Part shown: one piece after another, positions 43,260-51,195 of the stretch
How the letters are laid out: every line of letters starts with the position of its first letter
Position numbering within the stretch: the first letter of the stretch is position 1
Origin: PALSA-968 sp964387075
GTDB taxonomy: Bacteria; Bacteroidota; Bacteroidia; B-17B0; Aurantibacillaceae
DNA length: 64,000 nucleotides
Assembly (NCBI GenBank): GCA_964387075.1
Contig: CAYLVB010000003.1
Coordinates: 372,001-436,000 of the forward strand
Direction: 5' to 3'
Notes under the pieces: generated by a model
What the model saw: only the letters and a program-made list of their open reading frames with translations
Databases searched by the model: none
What the model was told of the DNA's origin: nothing
Program-made: the position numbers and the translations under genes

Positions 43260-43706
43260 ATGTATAATTTATTTGACAATAAGAACGCGGAATCGCTTTT
43301 AGCGAGATTGGATAAAATATCTCCCAACCAAAAAGCCCAATGGGGAAAAATGCGTGTAGATCAAATGCTCGCGCACTGCGCCATTGCCTTAGATACGCCT
43401 TTTGGTGCCGATCGCAAACAACATTTCATGGGCAAACTTTTTGGAAAAATGGCTAAAAAAGGAAGTTTGAGCCTGACCCCTTTCAAGCCGGGGCTTCCAA
43501 CCGATCCTTCTTTTGTTGTGAAAGATGAACGTAACTTTGAAGCCGAAAAGAGCAGGCTTGCCAATAACATTAAGAAATTTGTGAACGGGGGCCCGGCAGG
43601 AGTTACCTGTAAGAAACATCCTTTCTTCGGTGATTTTTCAGCGGATGACTGGTCTTTCTTAATGCATAAACACCTGGACCATCATTTCAGACAGTTTGGT
43701 GTTTAA
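43260..43706 (+). CDS. DUF1569 family protein
   Basis: A 148-aa cytoplasmic protein resembling DUF1569 (DinB/YfiT-like four-helix bundle). Conserved features are KMRVDQMLAHCAIALD near residues 30-45 and a C-terminal MHKHLDHHFRQFGV, where the histidines may bind metal. It starts 25 nt after the kinase gene. Function unknown. It is the last gene with normal base composition before the AT-rich patch. Confidence 0.85.
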   Translation: MYNLFDNKNAESLLARLDKISPNQKAQWGKMRVDQMLAHCAIALDTPFGADRKQHFMGKLFGKMAKKGSLSLTPFKPGLPTDPSFVVKDERNFEAEKSRLANNIKKFVNGGPAGVTCKKHPFFGDFSADDWSFLMHKHLDHHFRQFGV

Positions 43707-43707
43707 A

Positions 43708-44128
43708 ATGAAAAACAAAATACGTGAGAATGTAATTGTATCTGTTCTTCTTACAGTCGTCGTACTTCTAATTCTTGTTTTATATCAATGGAATGGATCT
43801 CAAGATCCACTTTTCTGGATGCTCTTTTACTTAGACAACAGTACAGTATAGTGGTCCATCTTGCTGTAGGATTGGACACTTTTCTAAGAAGGAAATCACT
43901 TCCTTCTCAGTCTATCCAAGTCCGACAAGTGATAAATTCACAGTTAGCTTGTATGGAATTCCAGAATATGTACGAGTATTGGATATAAATGGAAAGTTAA
44001 TCTATGAAGCCAAGGATGTTCCAGAAAGCGAACTTCTTATTGATGTTTCTAAGTATCCAAAAGGTGTTTATTTTGTCACGGCTAAAATTGGAGATACAAT
44101 TGAAAAACAAAAGTTGGTCGTTGATTAG
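43708..44128 (+). pseudogene. Broken T9SS cargo gene (signal/TM stub plus sorting tail)
   Basis: A 47-codon ORF at 43708-43851 encodes a basic start and one hydrophobic helix (VSVLLTVVVLLILVLYQW), then stops. A different frame, open from about 43835 to the TAG at 44126-44128, encodes a complete T9SS type A tail: FSVYPSPTSDKFTV, LDINGKLIY, VSKYPKGVYFV and a VVD end. A +1 shift near 43835 would join the two. The middle of a normal cargo protein is missing, so this is best read as a deletion and frameshift remnant. A genuine 47-aa membrane peptide is possible. Confidence 0.65.
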
Positions 44129-44151
44129 AATAGACGTTTTGCATTAAGATT

Positions 44152-44193
44152 ATAATGAGGCAGTTTTCGCAAGAAGATTGCCTCATTATTTTA
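44152..44193 (+). terminator. Intrinsic terminator after the T9SS remnant
   Basis: ATAATGAGGCA (44152-44162) and TGCCTCATTAT (44179-44189) pair perfectly over 11 bp around a 16-nt loop, followed by TTTTAAAAT. Its good condition suggests the remnant decayed recently. Confidence 0.8.
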
Positions 44194-44223
44194 AAATAAT
44201 TAAGAGCGCCTTCTTCTTGTTTA

Positions 44224-44255
44224 TTTGGAAAAGGCGTGAGAAAGACCTAAATTTG
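44224..44255 (+). promoter_or_regulatory. Promoter of the LRR gene pair
   Basis: TTTG (44224-44227), 20-bp spacer, TAAATTTG (44248-44255). A stem CGCCTT/AAGGCG (44207-44212, 44231-44236) overlaps it. The predicted leader is about 32 nt. Confidence 0.65.
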
Positions 44256-44290
44256 TATATGAAGGGAAGTTAACTAATAATTAAGAAGTC

Positions 44291-45718
44291 ATGAAAAAAG
44301 TCATTCTACCCATTGTTTTTTTACTACTTAGTTTTGGGATTAAATCTCAAAACTTTGTGACTATTCCAGATGCAAATTTTGTCACGTTCTTACAAACTAT
44401 TGTACCAGCGGCGATGAGTGGCAATCAGTTGGACACTACTCACGTTGCCGTAACAACAACTACGTATAGTGTCGATGTTTATAATTTAAGTATTTCTGAT
44501 TTAACCGGAATTCAATATTTTAAATCCCTTACTTACTTAGATTGTCAGAACAATCTTATAGCTGTTATTCCTGCTCTGTCTCCTGTATTATCTGTTTTGC
44601 ACTGCGCTGGAAATTCACTGACTAGCCTTCCAAACCTACCGGGCACACTACAGGATTTAAGCTGTAGCTTTAATTCTCTAACAAGCCTACCAAATTTGCC
44701 ACCTGGTCTAAAGACCTTAGCCTGCGCTAACAATTCTTTACCTGCCTTACCGAATTTATCAAATTCTCTTACTTACTTAGATTGTAGTACCAATTTAATA
44801 AACAATATATCTCAATTACCTCCGATGCTAACCTATCTAGACTGTAGTAGTAACAATATAACAGGTCTACCCACTTTACCTACTGGCCTAGTTACTTTAT
44901 TTTGTGCATATGATAATCTTTCCAGCCTTCCTTCATTGCCTAATTCAATTACATGGATTAAATGTGGAGCTAATTTAAATTTGACAACCTTACCAACGTT
45001 GCCCACTTCGCTAATTACTTTGGAATGTCCTGATAATTACTTTACCAGTCTTCCGGCGTTTCCAAACTCCGTGAAGACTATAAATATTTATAACACTTTC
45101 AATTTGACAACATACCCAGCTTGGCCAACATCACTTCAATATCTGGACGCTAATCACGGATATCAGATTACCTCTTATCCATCATCATTTCCGAATTCAC
45201 TTCAGAGATTAAACTGTTCAAATACACCTCATTTAAAAAGCATCCCGACTTTACCTAATGGATTATTATATTTGAATACTGCTTTTGATAGTATTTATTG
45301 TTTTCCGGTGTTTCCCGCTGCGACCACAACTCTTTCAATACTTCCTAACGATGTGGTGAACTGTCTTCCAAATTATACTGGAGCTATGGATGCTGCTACT
45401 TTAGCTTATCCTCTATGTGGAAGCGGAAATCCAAACGGTTGCCCTGTGGCAGTTGGGATTGAGCAAATGACTGAGAATTCCAATATTTCGATTTATCCTA
45501 ATCCAACAGCCGGAGAAATCAGCATAGCCAACGTAACTGAGGATGCCGTGTTAAATGTTTTTGATTTGAATGGGAAATCTGTCCGGATGATCTCCTTAAA
45601 AAGGTCTGAGAAGCCCCAGAAGGTCGATTTAACCAATCTAGAAAATGGTGTTTATTTTTATTCAATGTCAACTTTCAAGAAAGAACAGGGGGCAAGGAAA
45701 ATTGTGATTATAAAATAG
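44291..45718 (+). CDS. T9SS leucine-rich-repeat surface protein (copy 1)
   Basis: A 475-aa secreted protein with a signal peptide (IVFLLLSFGIKSQ), a short N-terminal cap and about 14 leucine-rich repeats of 20-21 residues. Units follow LPxLPxxLxxLxCxxNxLTS (example LPTLPTGLVTLFCAYDNLSS), with a regularly spaced Cys. A T9SS type A tail follows from about 395 (ISIYPNPTAGEISI, VFDLNGKSV, LENGVYFYS). The repeats form a binding surface, so adhesion or prey/host/cell recognition is plausible. It is AT-rich compared with flanking genes. Confidence 0.87.
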   Translation: MKKVILPIVFLLLSFGIKSQNFVTIPDANFVTFLQTIVPAAMSGNQLDTTHVAVTTTTYSVDVYNLSISDLTGIQYFKSLTYLDCQNNLIAVIPALSPVLSVLHCAGNSLTSLPNLPGTLQDLSCSFNSLTSLPNLPPGLKTLACANNSLPALPNLSNSLTYLDCSTNLINNISQLPPMLTYLDCSSNNITGLPTLPTGLVTLFCAYDNLSSLPSLPNSITWIKCGANLNLTTLPTLPTSLITLECPDNYFTSLPAFPNSVKTINIYNTFNLTTYPAWPTSLQYLDANHGYQITSYPSSFPNSLQRLNCSNTPHLKSIPTLPNGLLYLNTAFDSIYCFPVFPAATTTLSILPNDVVNCLPNYTGAMDAATLAYPLCGSGNPNGCPVAVGIEQMTENSNISIYPNPTAGEISIANVTEDAVLNVFDLNGKSVRMISLKRSEKPQKVDLTNLENGVYFYSMSTFKKEQGARKIVIIK

Positions 45719-45742
45719 CTATTATATCTGAAGTCGATTTTA

Positions 45743-47230
45743 ATGAATCCTAAAAAGCAAGTTTGTTTTGCTTTGATATTATCTCTAACTCTGACATGTG
45801 TCAAGGCTCAGTTTGTTACCATTCCAGATGCCAACTTAGTAACTTACTTTCAGGGTTTAGTTCCTGCGGCGATGAGCGGAAATCAATTGGACACAACGCA
45901 CGTTTCAGTAAACAATTCGATAACAAGCATTAACTGTAATACTCTTAACATCTCGAATCTCTACGGAGTTCAGTTCTTTTCAGCGCTTCAGTACTTCAAC
46001 TGTCAAAACAATAACGCTACTTCGATTCCACCTTTACCTGCGACCACTCAGACCCTTATTTGCACAGGCAATCAAATATCAAATCTGCCACCCCTGCCCC
46101 AGCTAAGAAGATTGGAATGCGTGGCAACGGGGCTGAATGCACTACCATCGATACCATCAAGTATGGTGTATTTAGATGTTAGTGGAAATAACCTGACTAC
46201 ATTTCCTACAGTTCCTCCTGGAATGAATTGGCTTAATTGCAGCATGAATGCGCTTACATCGTTACCGAATCTATCAGGAGCATTGGCACATCTGGACTGC
46301 GCCACGAACCAAATCACTACTATCGGAGGTTTTGGTCCAGCCTTAACCTATATCGACTGCAGCAACAACTTAATGACAACGATTCCAACTTTGCCAAGCG
46401 GATTAACAACCTTTTTCTGTGCTTACAATAACATGGCAAGCTTGCCTCCACTGCCTAACACTATTACCTGGATGAAATGCGGAAGTTGTCCCAACCTCAC
46501 GACTCTTCCGACTTTACCAACCTCACTCATTACCTTAGAATGTGGGAGTAATTACTTCACAAGTCTTCCAGCGTTTCCTAATTCAATTAAGTATTTGAAT
46601 ATTTACTACTCATACAACTTAACAAGTTTTCCTGCATGGCCAACTTCAATGCTTTATCTTGATTGCAGCGCTGGTTATAATATTATGAGCATACCAGCGT
46701 TGCCAAATATGCTTCAGCACCTGGACTGTAGTTTTACATATCATCTTACCAGTCTGCCTACTTTACCTAATTCTCTGAATTACTTGAATACTGGATTCGA
46801 CAGCATTTATTGTTTTCCAACATTTCCTCCAAATACTTTTACAATAAGCATATTGCCCAATAATGTCGTAACCTGTCTTCCTAACTATCTACCTTCAATG
46901 GATGCACCTACTTTGGCTTATCCACTTTGTGGAATTGGAAATCCCAATGGTTGCCCGGATGTCGTAGGCATTGAGCAAATAACGGAAAATTCTGTTATTT
47001 CTATTTATCCCAACCCAAATACCGGTGAAATCAATATCGATAATATCTTTACAGAGACTTTCCTGGAGATTTCTGATGTAAATGGCAAAGTGGTAAGGGT
47101 AATAAGATTGGAGCGTTCAGAAAGGGCCCAAAAGCAGGATTTAAGCAGTTTGCAGAACGGCGTTTATTTCTATACAATGACCTTCCCGCAAAAAGCATCT
47201 AAATCAGGAAAAATTGTAATAATAAAATAA
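45743..47230 (+). CDS. T9SS leucine-rich-repeat surface protein (copy 2)
   Basis: A 495-aa tandem paralogue of the preceding gene. It has the same cap (VTIPDANLVTYFQGLVPAAM), the same 20-21-residue LPxLP..L..L.C..N repeats and the same tail (ISIYPNPNTGEINI, LQNGVYFYT). The central repeats have diverged much more than the cap and the last repeats. It begins 24 nt after copy 1, so both are probably one transcript. Duplication followed by repeat divergence suggests selection on binding specificity. Confidence 0.87.
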   Translation: MNPKKQVCFALILSLTLTCVKAQFVTIPDANLVTYFQGLVPAAMSGNQLDTTHVSVNNSITSINCNTLNISNLYGVQFFSALQYFNCQNNNATSIPPLPATTQTLICTGNQISNLPPLPQLRRLECVATGLNALPSIPSSMVYLDVSGNNLTTFPTVPPGMNWLNCSMNALTSLPNLSGALAHLDCATNQITTIGGFGPALTYIDCSNNLMTTIPTLPSGLTTFFCAYNNMASLPPLPNTITWMKCGSCPNLTTLPTLPTSLITLECGSNYFTSLPAFPNSIKYLNIYYSYNLTSFPAWPTSMLYLDCSAGYNIMSIPALPNMLQHLDCSFTYHLTSLPTLPNSLNYLNTGFDSIYCFPTFPPNTFTISILPNNVVTCLPNYLPSMDAPTLAYPLCGIGNPNGCPDVVGIEQITENSVISIYPNPNTGEINIDNIFTETFLEISDVNGKVVRVIRLERSERAQKQDLSSLQNGVYFYTMTFPQKASKSGKIVIIK

Positions 47231-47297
47231 AAATGTCGGTAAAATTTGGTGAACCAAACAAAGATCCGTCAACTAAAGTCTTTCGTCAATTCGGGGC

Positions 47298-48536
47298 CTA
47301 GATCATTTTCAGGAACGCAACTTCTTTCTCGTTCAGTATTCTCCAGCGTCCGCGCGGAAGATCCTTTTTGGTGAGGCCCGCGAACATGATGCGATCCAGT
47401 CGCAATACATCATACCCCAATTGTTCGAAAATGCGGCGCACGATGCGGTTACGGCCCGAGTGAATTAAAATTCCAACTTCACGCTTTGTTTCTCCGGCGT
47501 AAGAAACCTCATCGGGCTTGATGAACCCGTCTTCAAGCTCAATACCGTTCTGAATTTTTTCGAGATCGGTCTGTTTCAAATTCTTATCCAGCTCAACATG
47601 ATATAATTTCTGCACGCGGTGTTTTGGGTGCGTGAGTTTTTTGGTCATTTCGCCATCGTTGGTGAAAAGCAGAAGTCCCATGGTATTTCTGTCCAGTCTT
47701 CCAACAGGATAAACTCTTTCTTTGCAGGCGCCTTTAATGAGTTCCATCACAGTACGGCGATCGCGATCGTCTTCAACGGTGGTGATGTAATCTTTAGGTT
47801 TGTTCAATAAGACGTAAACGTGTTTCTCGGTCTTTAAACGTTGGCCCGAATAATTTACTTCATCGCCTTCTTTTACTTTGTAACCCAGTTCTGTTACTAC
47901 TTTTCCATTTACACTTACGCAGCCGGTGGTGATGAGATCATCGGCTTCGCGGCGCGAACAGATACCCGCGTTGGCAATATATTTGTTTAAACGTGTTAAT
48001 CCTTTTTCGGCGTAAGTTTCTTTTTCTTTTCCCGGCTTGCTCGAATAATCTTTTTTGTAAGCGGGTCTTTTTCTTTCATACGGCAAGAAGCCTCCTTTTG
48101 CGTCTTTGCCGCCGTATGGTTTTTTATCGCCGCGATCGAAAGTTTTTTCCCCCCCCGATGAACGGGCAGGGTTCTTATCCGAACGGATTCCTTTGGAAAA
48201 ACCCTTCTTGTCTCCTTTTTCCCAGGGCCTGGATTTACTTGCGCCTTTAAAATCACTGTCTTTAGAAAAAGATTTTTTGCTTTTACGGGCAAATTGTTCT
48301 TTACGGTCGGAACGCTTTTCTTTATTGTCTTCTCTTTTATCTTTATCAAAAGCACCCGGACGGATCTTTCTTTTGGGTTTTTCTTCAAATTCGGAACCGT
48401 CGCTTTTCTTGAACGGTTTTTTGAATCCATCAGGCGACTCGGTACGTATCTTTTTATTGCGTGTAAAACTGCGCTTGAGCTTGTAAGAGGATTTTTTCTT
48501 CTTACCTCCACCGCTGTTTTCTTTTCTCTTTTCCAT
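47298..48536 (-). CDS. RluB/RsuA-type rRNA pseudouridine synthase with long basic tail
   Basis: A 412-aa protein. Residues 1 to about 165 are disordered and strongly basic (Lys/Arg/Ser/Gly-rich). An S4 RNA-binding domain (LNKYIANAGICSRREADDLI) and the synthase domain with catalytic Asp in VGRLDRNTMGLLLFTNDGE follow. It isomerises a uridine in 23S or 16S rRNA. ATG 48536 is chosen because it follows an exact -7 element by 4 nt. The basic extension is common in Bacteroidota homologues and probably aids rRNA binding. Confidence 0.9.
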   Translation of the reverse strand: MEKRKENSGGGKKKKSSYKLKRSFTRNKKIRTESPDGFKKPFKKSDGSEFEEKPKRKIRPGAFDKDKREDNKEKRSDRKEQFARKSKKSFSKDSDFKGASKSRPWEKGDKKGFSKGIRSDKNPARSSGGEKTFDRGDKKPYGGKDAKGGFLPYERKRPAYKKDYSSKPGKEKETYAEKGLTRLNKYIANAGICSRREADDLITTGCVSVNGKVVTELGYKVKEGDEVNYSGQRLKTEKHVYVLLNKPKDYITTVEDDRDRRTVMELIKGACKERVYPVGRLDRNTMGLLLFTNDGEMTKKLTHPKHRVQKLYHVELDKNLKQTDLEKIQNGIELEDGFIKPDEVSYAGETKREVGILIHSGRNRIVRRIFEQLGYDVLRLDRIMFAGLTKKDLPRGRWRILNEKEVAFLKMI

Positions 48537-48540
48537 TCCG

Positions 48541-48548
48541 CAAAGATA
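48541..48548 (-). promoter_or_regulatory. -7 element of the pseudouridine synthase gene (predicts leaderless mRNA)
   Basis: TATCTTTG on the minus strand, then CGGA, then ATG 48536. The -33 position is occupied by the heptad repeat and lacks TTG at 18-20 bp. Confidence 0.5.
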
Positions 48549-48553
48549 GTTTA

Positions 48554-48631
48554 AAGTCACAAGTTAGAAGTTAAAAGTAAAAAGGTAAGGCTGTTTCTTA
48601 TAAGTTCAGACTTGTAACTTTTGCCTTTATA
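48554..48631. repeat. Inverted pair of heptad arrays (AAGTTAn)
   Basis: Exact 7-bp register: AAGTCAC, AAGTTAG, AAGTTAA, AAGTAAA, AAGGTAA (48554-48588). After a short gap the opposite orientation appears, with CTT at 48611, 48618 and 48625; read on the minus strand this is again AAGTTAC, AAGTCTG. The pair lies between the start of the pseudouridine synthase gene and the stop of yraN. Confidence 0.75.
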
Positions 48632-48986
48632 ATAGGTCTGGGTAGTAGGCGCGTTTAATGAGGTCTACTTTGCCTGTTTCATTGTTCACAGAAACGATGT
48701 CGAAGCGCACCTCTTCTTCACGCTCAAATTGCTTCATGTATTCGCCTGCGGCCCGGATGACCTTTTTCTGCTTTTTTCGCGTTACAAATGCCTCCGGCTC
48801 ACCAAAATCGGCGTTTTTGCGTGTTTTTACCTCAATTATGGCCAAAAAACCAGAATCTTTGGCAATTATGTCGATTTCCAGCTTCTTGTGTCGCCAATTG
48901 GTGTGCAGGATCTCGAATCCTAAACCCTTTAAGTAGGCAAGGGCCTGTTCCTCACCTTTTTTGCCTGTTTCAAGACTTTTCGGCAC
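48627..48986 (-). CDS. yraN: YraN/UPF0102 family nuclease-like protein
   Basis: A 119-aa protein of the YraN family, restriction-endonuclease-like fold. GKKGEEQALAYL is at the start and the nuclease core KKLEIDIIAKDSGFLAIIEV is near 30-55 (Asp and Glu-x-Lys in IEVKTR). The cellular role is unproven. GTG 48986 is chosen: the longer reading from 49040 would run through the promoter at 49002-49031, and the GTG start gives the usual family N-terminus. Confidence 0.85.
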   Translation of the reverse strand: MPKSLETGKKGEEQALAYLKGLGFEILHTNWRHKKLEIDIIAKDSGFLAIIEVKTRKNADFGEPEAFVTRKKQKKVIRAAGEYMKQFEREEEVRFDIVSVNNETGKVDLIKRAYYPDLL

Positions 48987-48990
48987 AAAT

Positions 48991-49021
48991 TTTGTTTTTA
49001 TCAAACGTAATTCTAATTTAG
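48991..49021 (+). promoter_or_regulatory. Promoter of the DUF4412 gene
   Basis: TTTG (48991-48994), 19-bp spacer, TAATTTAG (49014-49021; 7 of 8). It overlaps the yraN promoter on the other strand, so the two probably compete for polymerase. Confidence 0.45.
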
Positions 49022-49031
49022 CAAACGCAAA
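49002..49031 (-). promoter_or_regulatory. Promoter of yraN
   Basis: On the minus strand: TTTG (49031-49028), 18-bp spacer, TACGTTTG (49009-49002). The predicted leader before GTG 48986 is about 12 nt. Confidence 0.65.
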
Positions 49032-49054
49032 CCGCCCCAAAAATAAAATAAACT

Positions 49055-49690
49055 ATGAAAAAAATTATCCTCTCGATCGCTTTATTTGCCTTTACAACTG
49101 TAGCTTTTGGTCAGTTTGAAGGAAGTATCGAATTCCGTATGGAAACCAAGAAAGATACGAATATGAACGTGTATTATGTAAAGGGAAATAACGTAAAACT
49201 TGACCAGATCGGAAAAAAATCGGGTAAAGTGGAAGGAAGCTTTGTTTTTGACCTGAGCGGGAAATCCATAAAATTCGTAAACCCCGCGCGTAAGGTCTGG
49301 GGCGACCATAAATCAGAAACTCCTCCTACCATCCAGGGTACCTGCGAAGTGTCTAAGTCAAAGACAACCAAGAGTGTAGCTGGTAAAATGTGCACCCAAT
49401 ATACGGTTAAGAACAGCACCGAGAACACTTCCATCACCTACTGGATAGCCGCCGAAAAATATGATTTTTTCGTTCCCCTTGTGAAGCTTTGGAACCGTAA
49501 GGACAAGCAGTCGATCTATTTCAACCAGATCAAGGATCTTCCTAAAGGAGCCATGCCTATGATGAGCGTTGAAACCACGCTTGATGGAAAGACCACATTG
49601 AGCAAGCTGGAAGTGGTAAAACTCGAGAAAAAGTCGATCGAGGCCAGCCAGGTTTCAGTACCTTCCGATTACAAGAAATTCGAACAATAA
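49055..49690 (+). CDS. DUF4412 secreted protein
   Basis: A 211-aa protein with a signal peptide (IALFAFTTVAFGQ) and a DUF4412-like mature domain. The opening FEGSIEFRMETKKDTNMNVY and the paired Cys in GTCEVSK and KMCTQYT are typical. Such proteins resemble lipocalin/LolA-like half barrels and are probably periplasmic. It is a monocistronic unit with its own promoter and a strong terminator. Function unknown. Confidence 0.8.
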   Translation: MKKIILSIALFAFTTVAFGQFEGSIEFRMETKKDTNMNVYYVKGNNVKLDQIGKKSGKVEGSFVFDLSGKSIKFVNPARKVWGDHKSETPPTIQGTCEVSKSKTTKSVAGKMCTQYTVKNSTENTSITYWIAAEKYDFFVPLVKLWNRKDKQSIYFNQIKDLPKGAMPMMSVETTLDGKTTLSKLEVVKLEKKSIEASQVSVPSDYKKFEQ

Positions 49691-49714
49691 TAGGCCTTCA
49701 TCAGCCGGAAACAG

Positions 49715-49740
49715 AACCCTGTCGAAAGACGGGGTTTTTT
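49715..49740 (+). terminator. Intrinsic terminator of the DUF4412 gene
   Basis: AACCCTGTC (49715-49723), GAAA loop, GACGGGGTT (49728-49736) with one G-T wobble, and a run of six T. Confidence 0.9.
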
Positions 49741-49830
49741 CTTGCCCCAACCCCTTATTTAGAATAGTTCTAAATTGCGTTTTAGTTAAAAAAACCTAAA
49801 GCCAAACGAATCACGAATGCATACTTCTAT

Positions 49831-49838
49831 TAAATTTG
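49831..49838 (+). promoter_or_regulatory. -7 element of the ACIII operon
   Basis: TAAATTTG matches TAnnTTTG exactly. No TTG is seen 18-20 bp upstream, so an activator may be needed. The leader to ATG 49887 would be about 45 nt. Confidence 0.45.
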
Positions 49839-49886
49839 CGCGAATTGTAGTGATTTGTCATTACAGTGTCATAGCAACCAAAAATT

Positions 49887-51164
49887 ATGGTAAAAAACTT
49901 ATCCCGAACAGCTCTCAACATCTTCGTGAGCTTCTTTTTTGCGGGTTTTATCTTCTCTAACAGTCTTACTGCTGCCGATGGTAAAACCGTATTCAAGCAA
50001 AACTGCGCCGTTTGTCACACGCTAACCGAACAGCGTACCACAGGTCCCGGATTAGCCGGGATCAAGGACCGTGCTCCGGGTGGAGACTGGCTCTTTAACT
50101 GGGTGAAGAACGCCGAGAAAATGATCAAATCAGGAGATCCTGAGGCGAACAAGATTTTCAAGGAATATGCCCCTTCGGTGATGACCGTTTTTGAAGGAAC
50201 ATTGAGCGATGACGAGATCAAAGCCGTTGTTGAATACATCAAAAACCCTCCTGTAGAAAAGAAAGTTGACGGTGGACCAAAAGATGCAGGCGGAGAAGTT
50301 GCGGCAGTAGAACCGGGCATCAGCCCACTTTACATCATCCTTGCTGTCATCGTAATCTTAGCTTTACTCATCAGCATCCTGCGCGGCGTACGCGTTTCTC
50401 TTCGTAACATCACCAACAAAAAAGAAGGACTTGCCGAGGAGCCTCCACGCACTTTCTGGGAAGAGACCAAGATCTGGATCGGCGGTCACCGTCGCTTTGT
50501 AGGCGTAATGAGCATCGTGATCCTGACCATAGGTATGAAAGGTTGCTGGAACTCATTGTTCCGCATCGGTGTGTACTACGATTGGCAAACCGGCAAAGGA
50601 TACAAACCCGAGCAGCCTATCAAATTCTCCCATAAAATTCACGCGGGCGATAACGCCATCGCTTGTCAATACTGCCACAACTCGGTAGAAAAATCACGCC
50701 ACGCGGGCATTCCAACAGTGAACGTTTGTATGAACTGTCACAAAGGTATCAGCACAGGTGCGATCACCGGCGATAAAGAGATCTCCAAGATCTACGCGGC
50801 TGCAGGCTTCGATTCTAAAACTCAGAAATACGACGAAAGCAAGGCCAATCCCATCAAGTGGATCAAAGTACACAACCTTCCTGATCACGTTTACTTCAAC
50901 CACTCGCAACACGTAGTAGTGGGACAGATCAAATGCGAGCAATGCCACGGCGATGTGAAGAAAATGACGGTTGCCGAGCAGAAATCGCCACTCACTATGA
51001 AATGGTGTATTGAGTGCCATCGCAAAACAGACGTGGCCATGGAAGGCAATGCGTACTACGACAAACTGCACGAAGCGTTAAAAGAAAAATACAAAGGCAA
51101 GCACATGAAGGCGTTTACAGTTGCTCAAATGGGCGGTATCGAGTGCGGACGTTGTCACTATTAA
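49887..51164 (+). CDS. actA: ACIII multiheme cytochrome c subunit ActA, fused to N-terminal cytochrome c
   Basis: A 425-aa subunit of Alternative Complex III, the quinol:electron-acceptor oxidoreductase that replaces cytochrome bc1. A signal helix (6-29) is followed by a monoheme cytochrome c domain with CAVCH, a membrane helix near 148-168 and another near 207-222. The pentaheme domain has CQYCH, CMNCH, CEQCH, CIECH and CGRCH. That makes six CXXCH sites. The N-terminal monoheme fusion is known in Bacteroidota ACIII. It is the first gene of an eight-gene respiratory operon. Confidence 0.93.
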   Translation: MVKNLSRTALNIFVSFFFAGFIFSNSLTAADGKTVFKQNCAVCHTLTEQRTTGPGLAGIKDRAPGGDWLFNWVKNAEKMIKSGDPEANKIFKEYAPSVMTVFEGTLSDDEIKAVVEYIKNPPVEKKVDGGPKDAGGEVAAVEPGISPLYIILAVIVILALLISILRGVRVSLRNITNKKEGLAEEPPRTFWEETKIWIGGHRRFVGVMSIVILTIGMKGCWNSLFRIGVYYDWQTGKGYKPEQPIKFSHKIHAGDNAIACQYCHNSVEKSRHAGIPTVNVCMNCHKGISTGAITGDKEISKIYAAAGFDSKTQKYDESKANPIKWIKVHNLPDHVYFNHSQHVVVGQIKCEQCHGDVKKMTVAEQKSPLTMKWCIECHRKTDVAMEGNAYYDKLHEALKEKYKGKHMKAFTVAQMGGIECGRCHY

Positions 51165-51195
51165 TATAAATAGAACCAAGATTTTTTTCAATTAT

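Noticed and set aside
43788..43988. 66-codon reading frame inside the T9SS remnant region
   Set aside because: It has no signal, domain or leader, and overlaps both better-supported frames.
47233..47301. 22-codon mini-ORF after the second LRR gene
   Set aside because: It has no promoter or recognisable feature and overlaps the convergent stop. It contains TTTGGT-ga-ACCAAA, but the loop is too short to be a hairpin.
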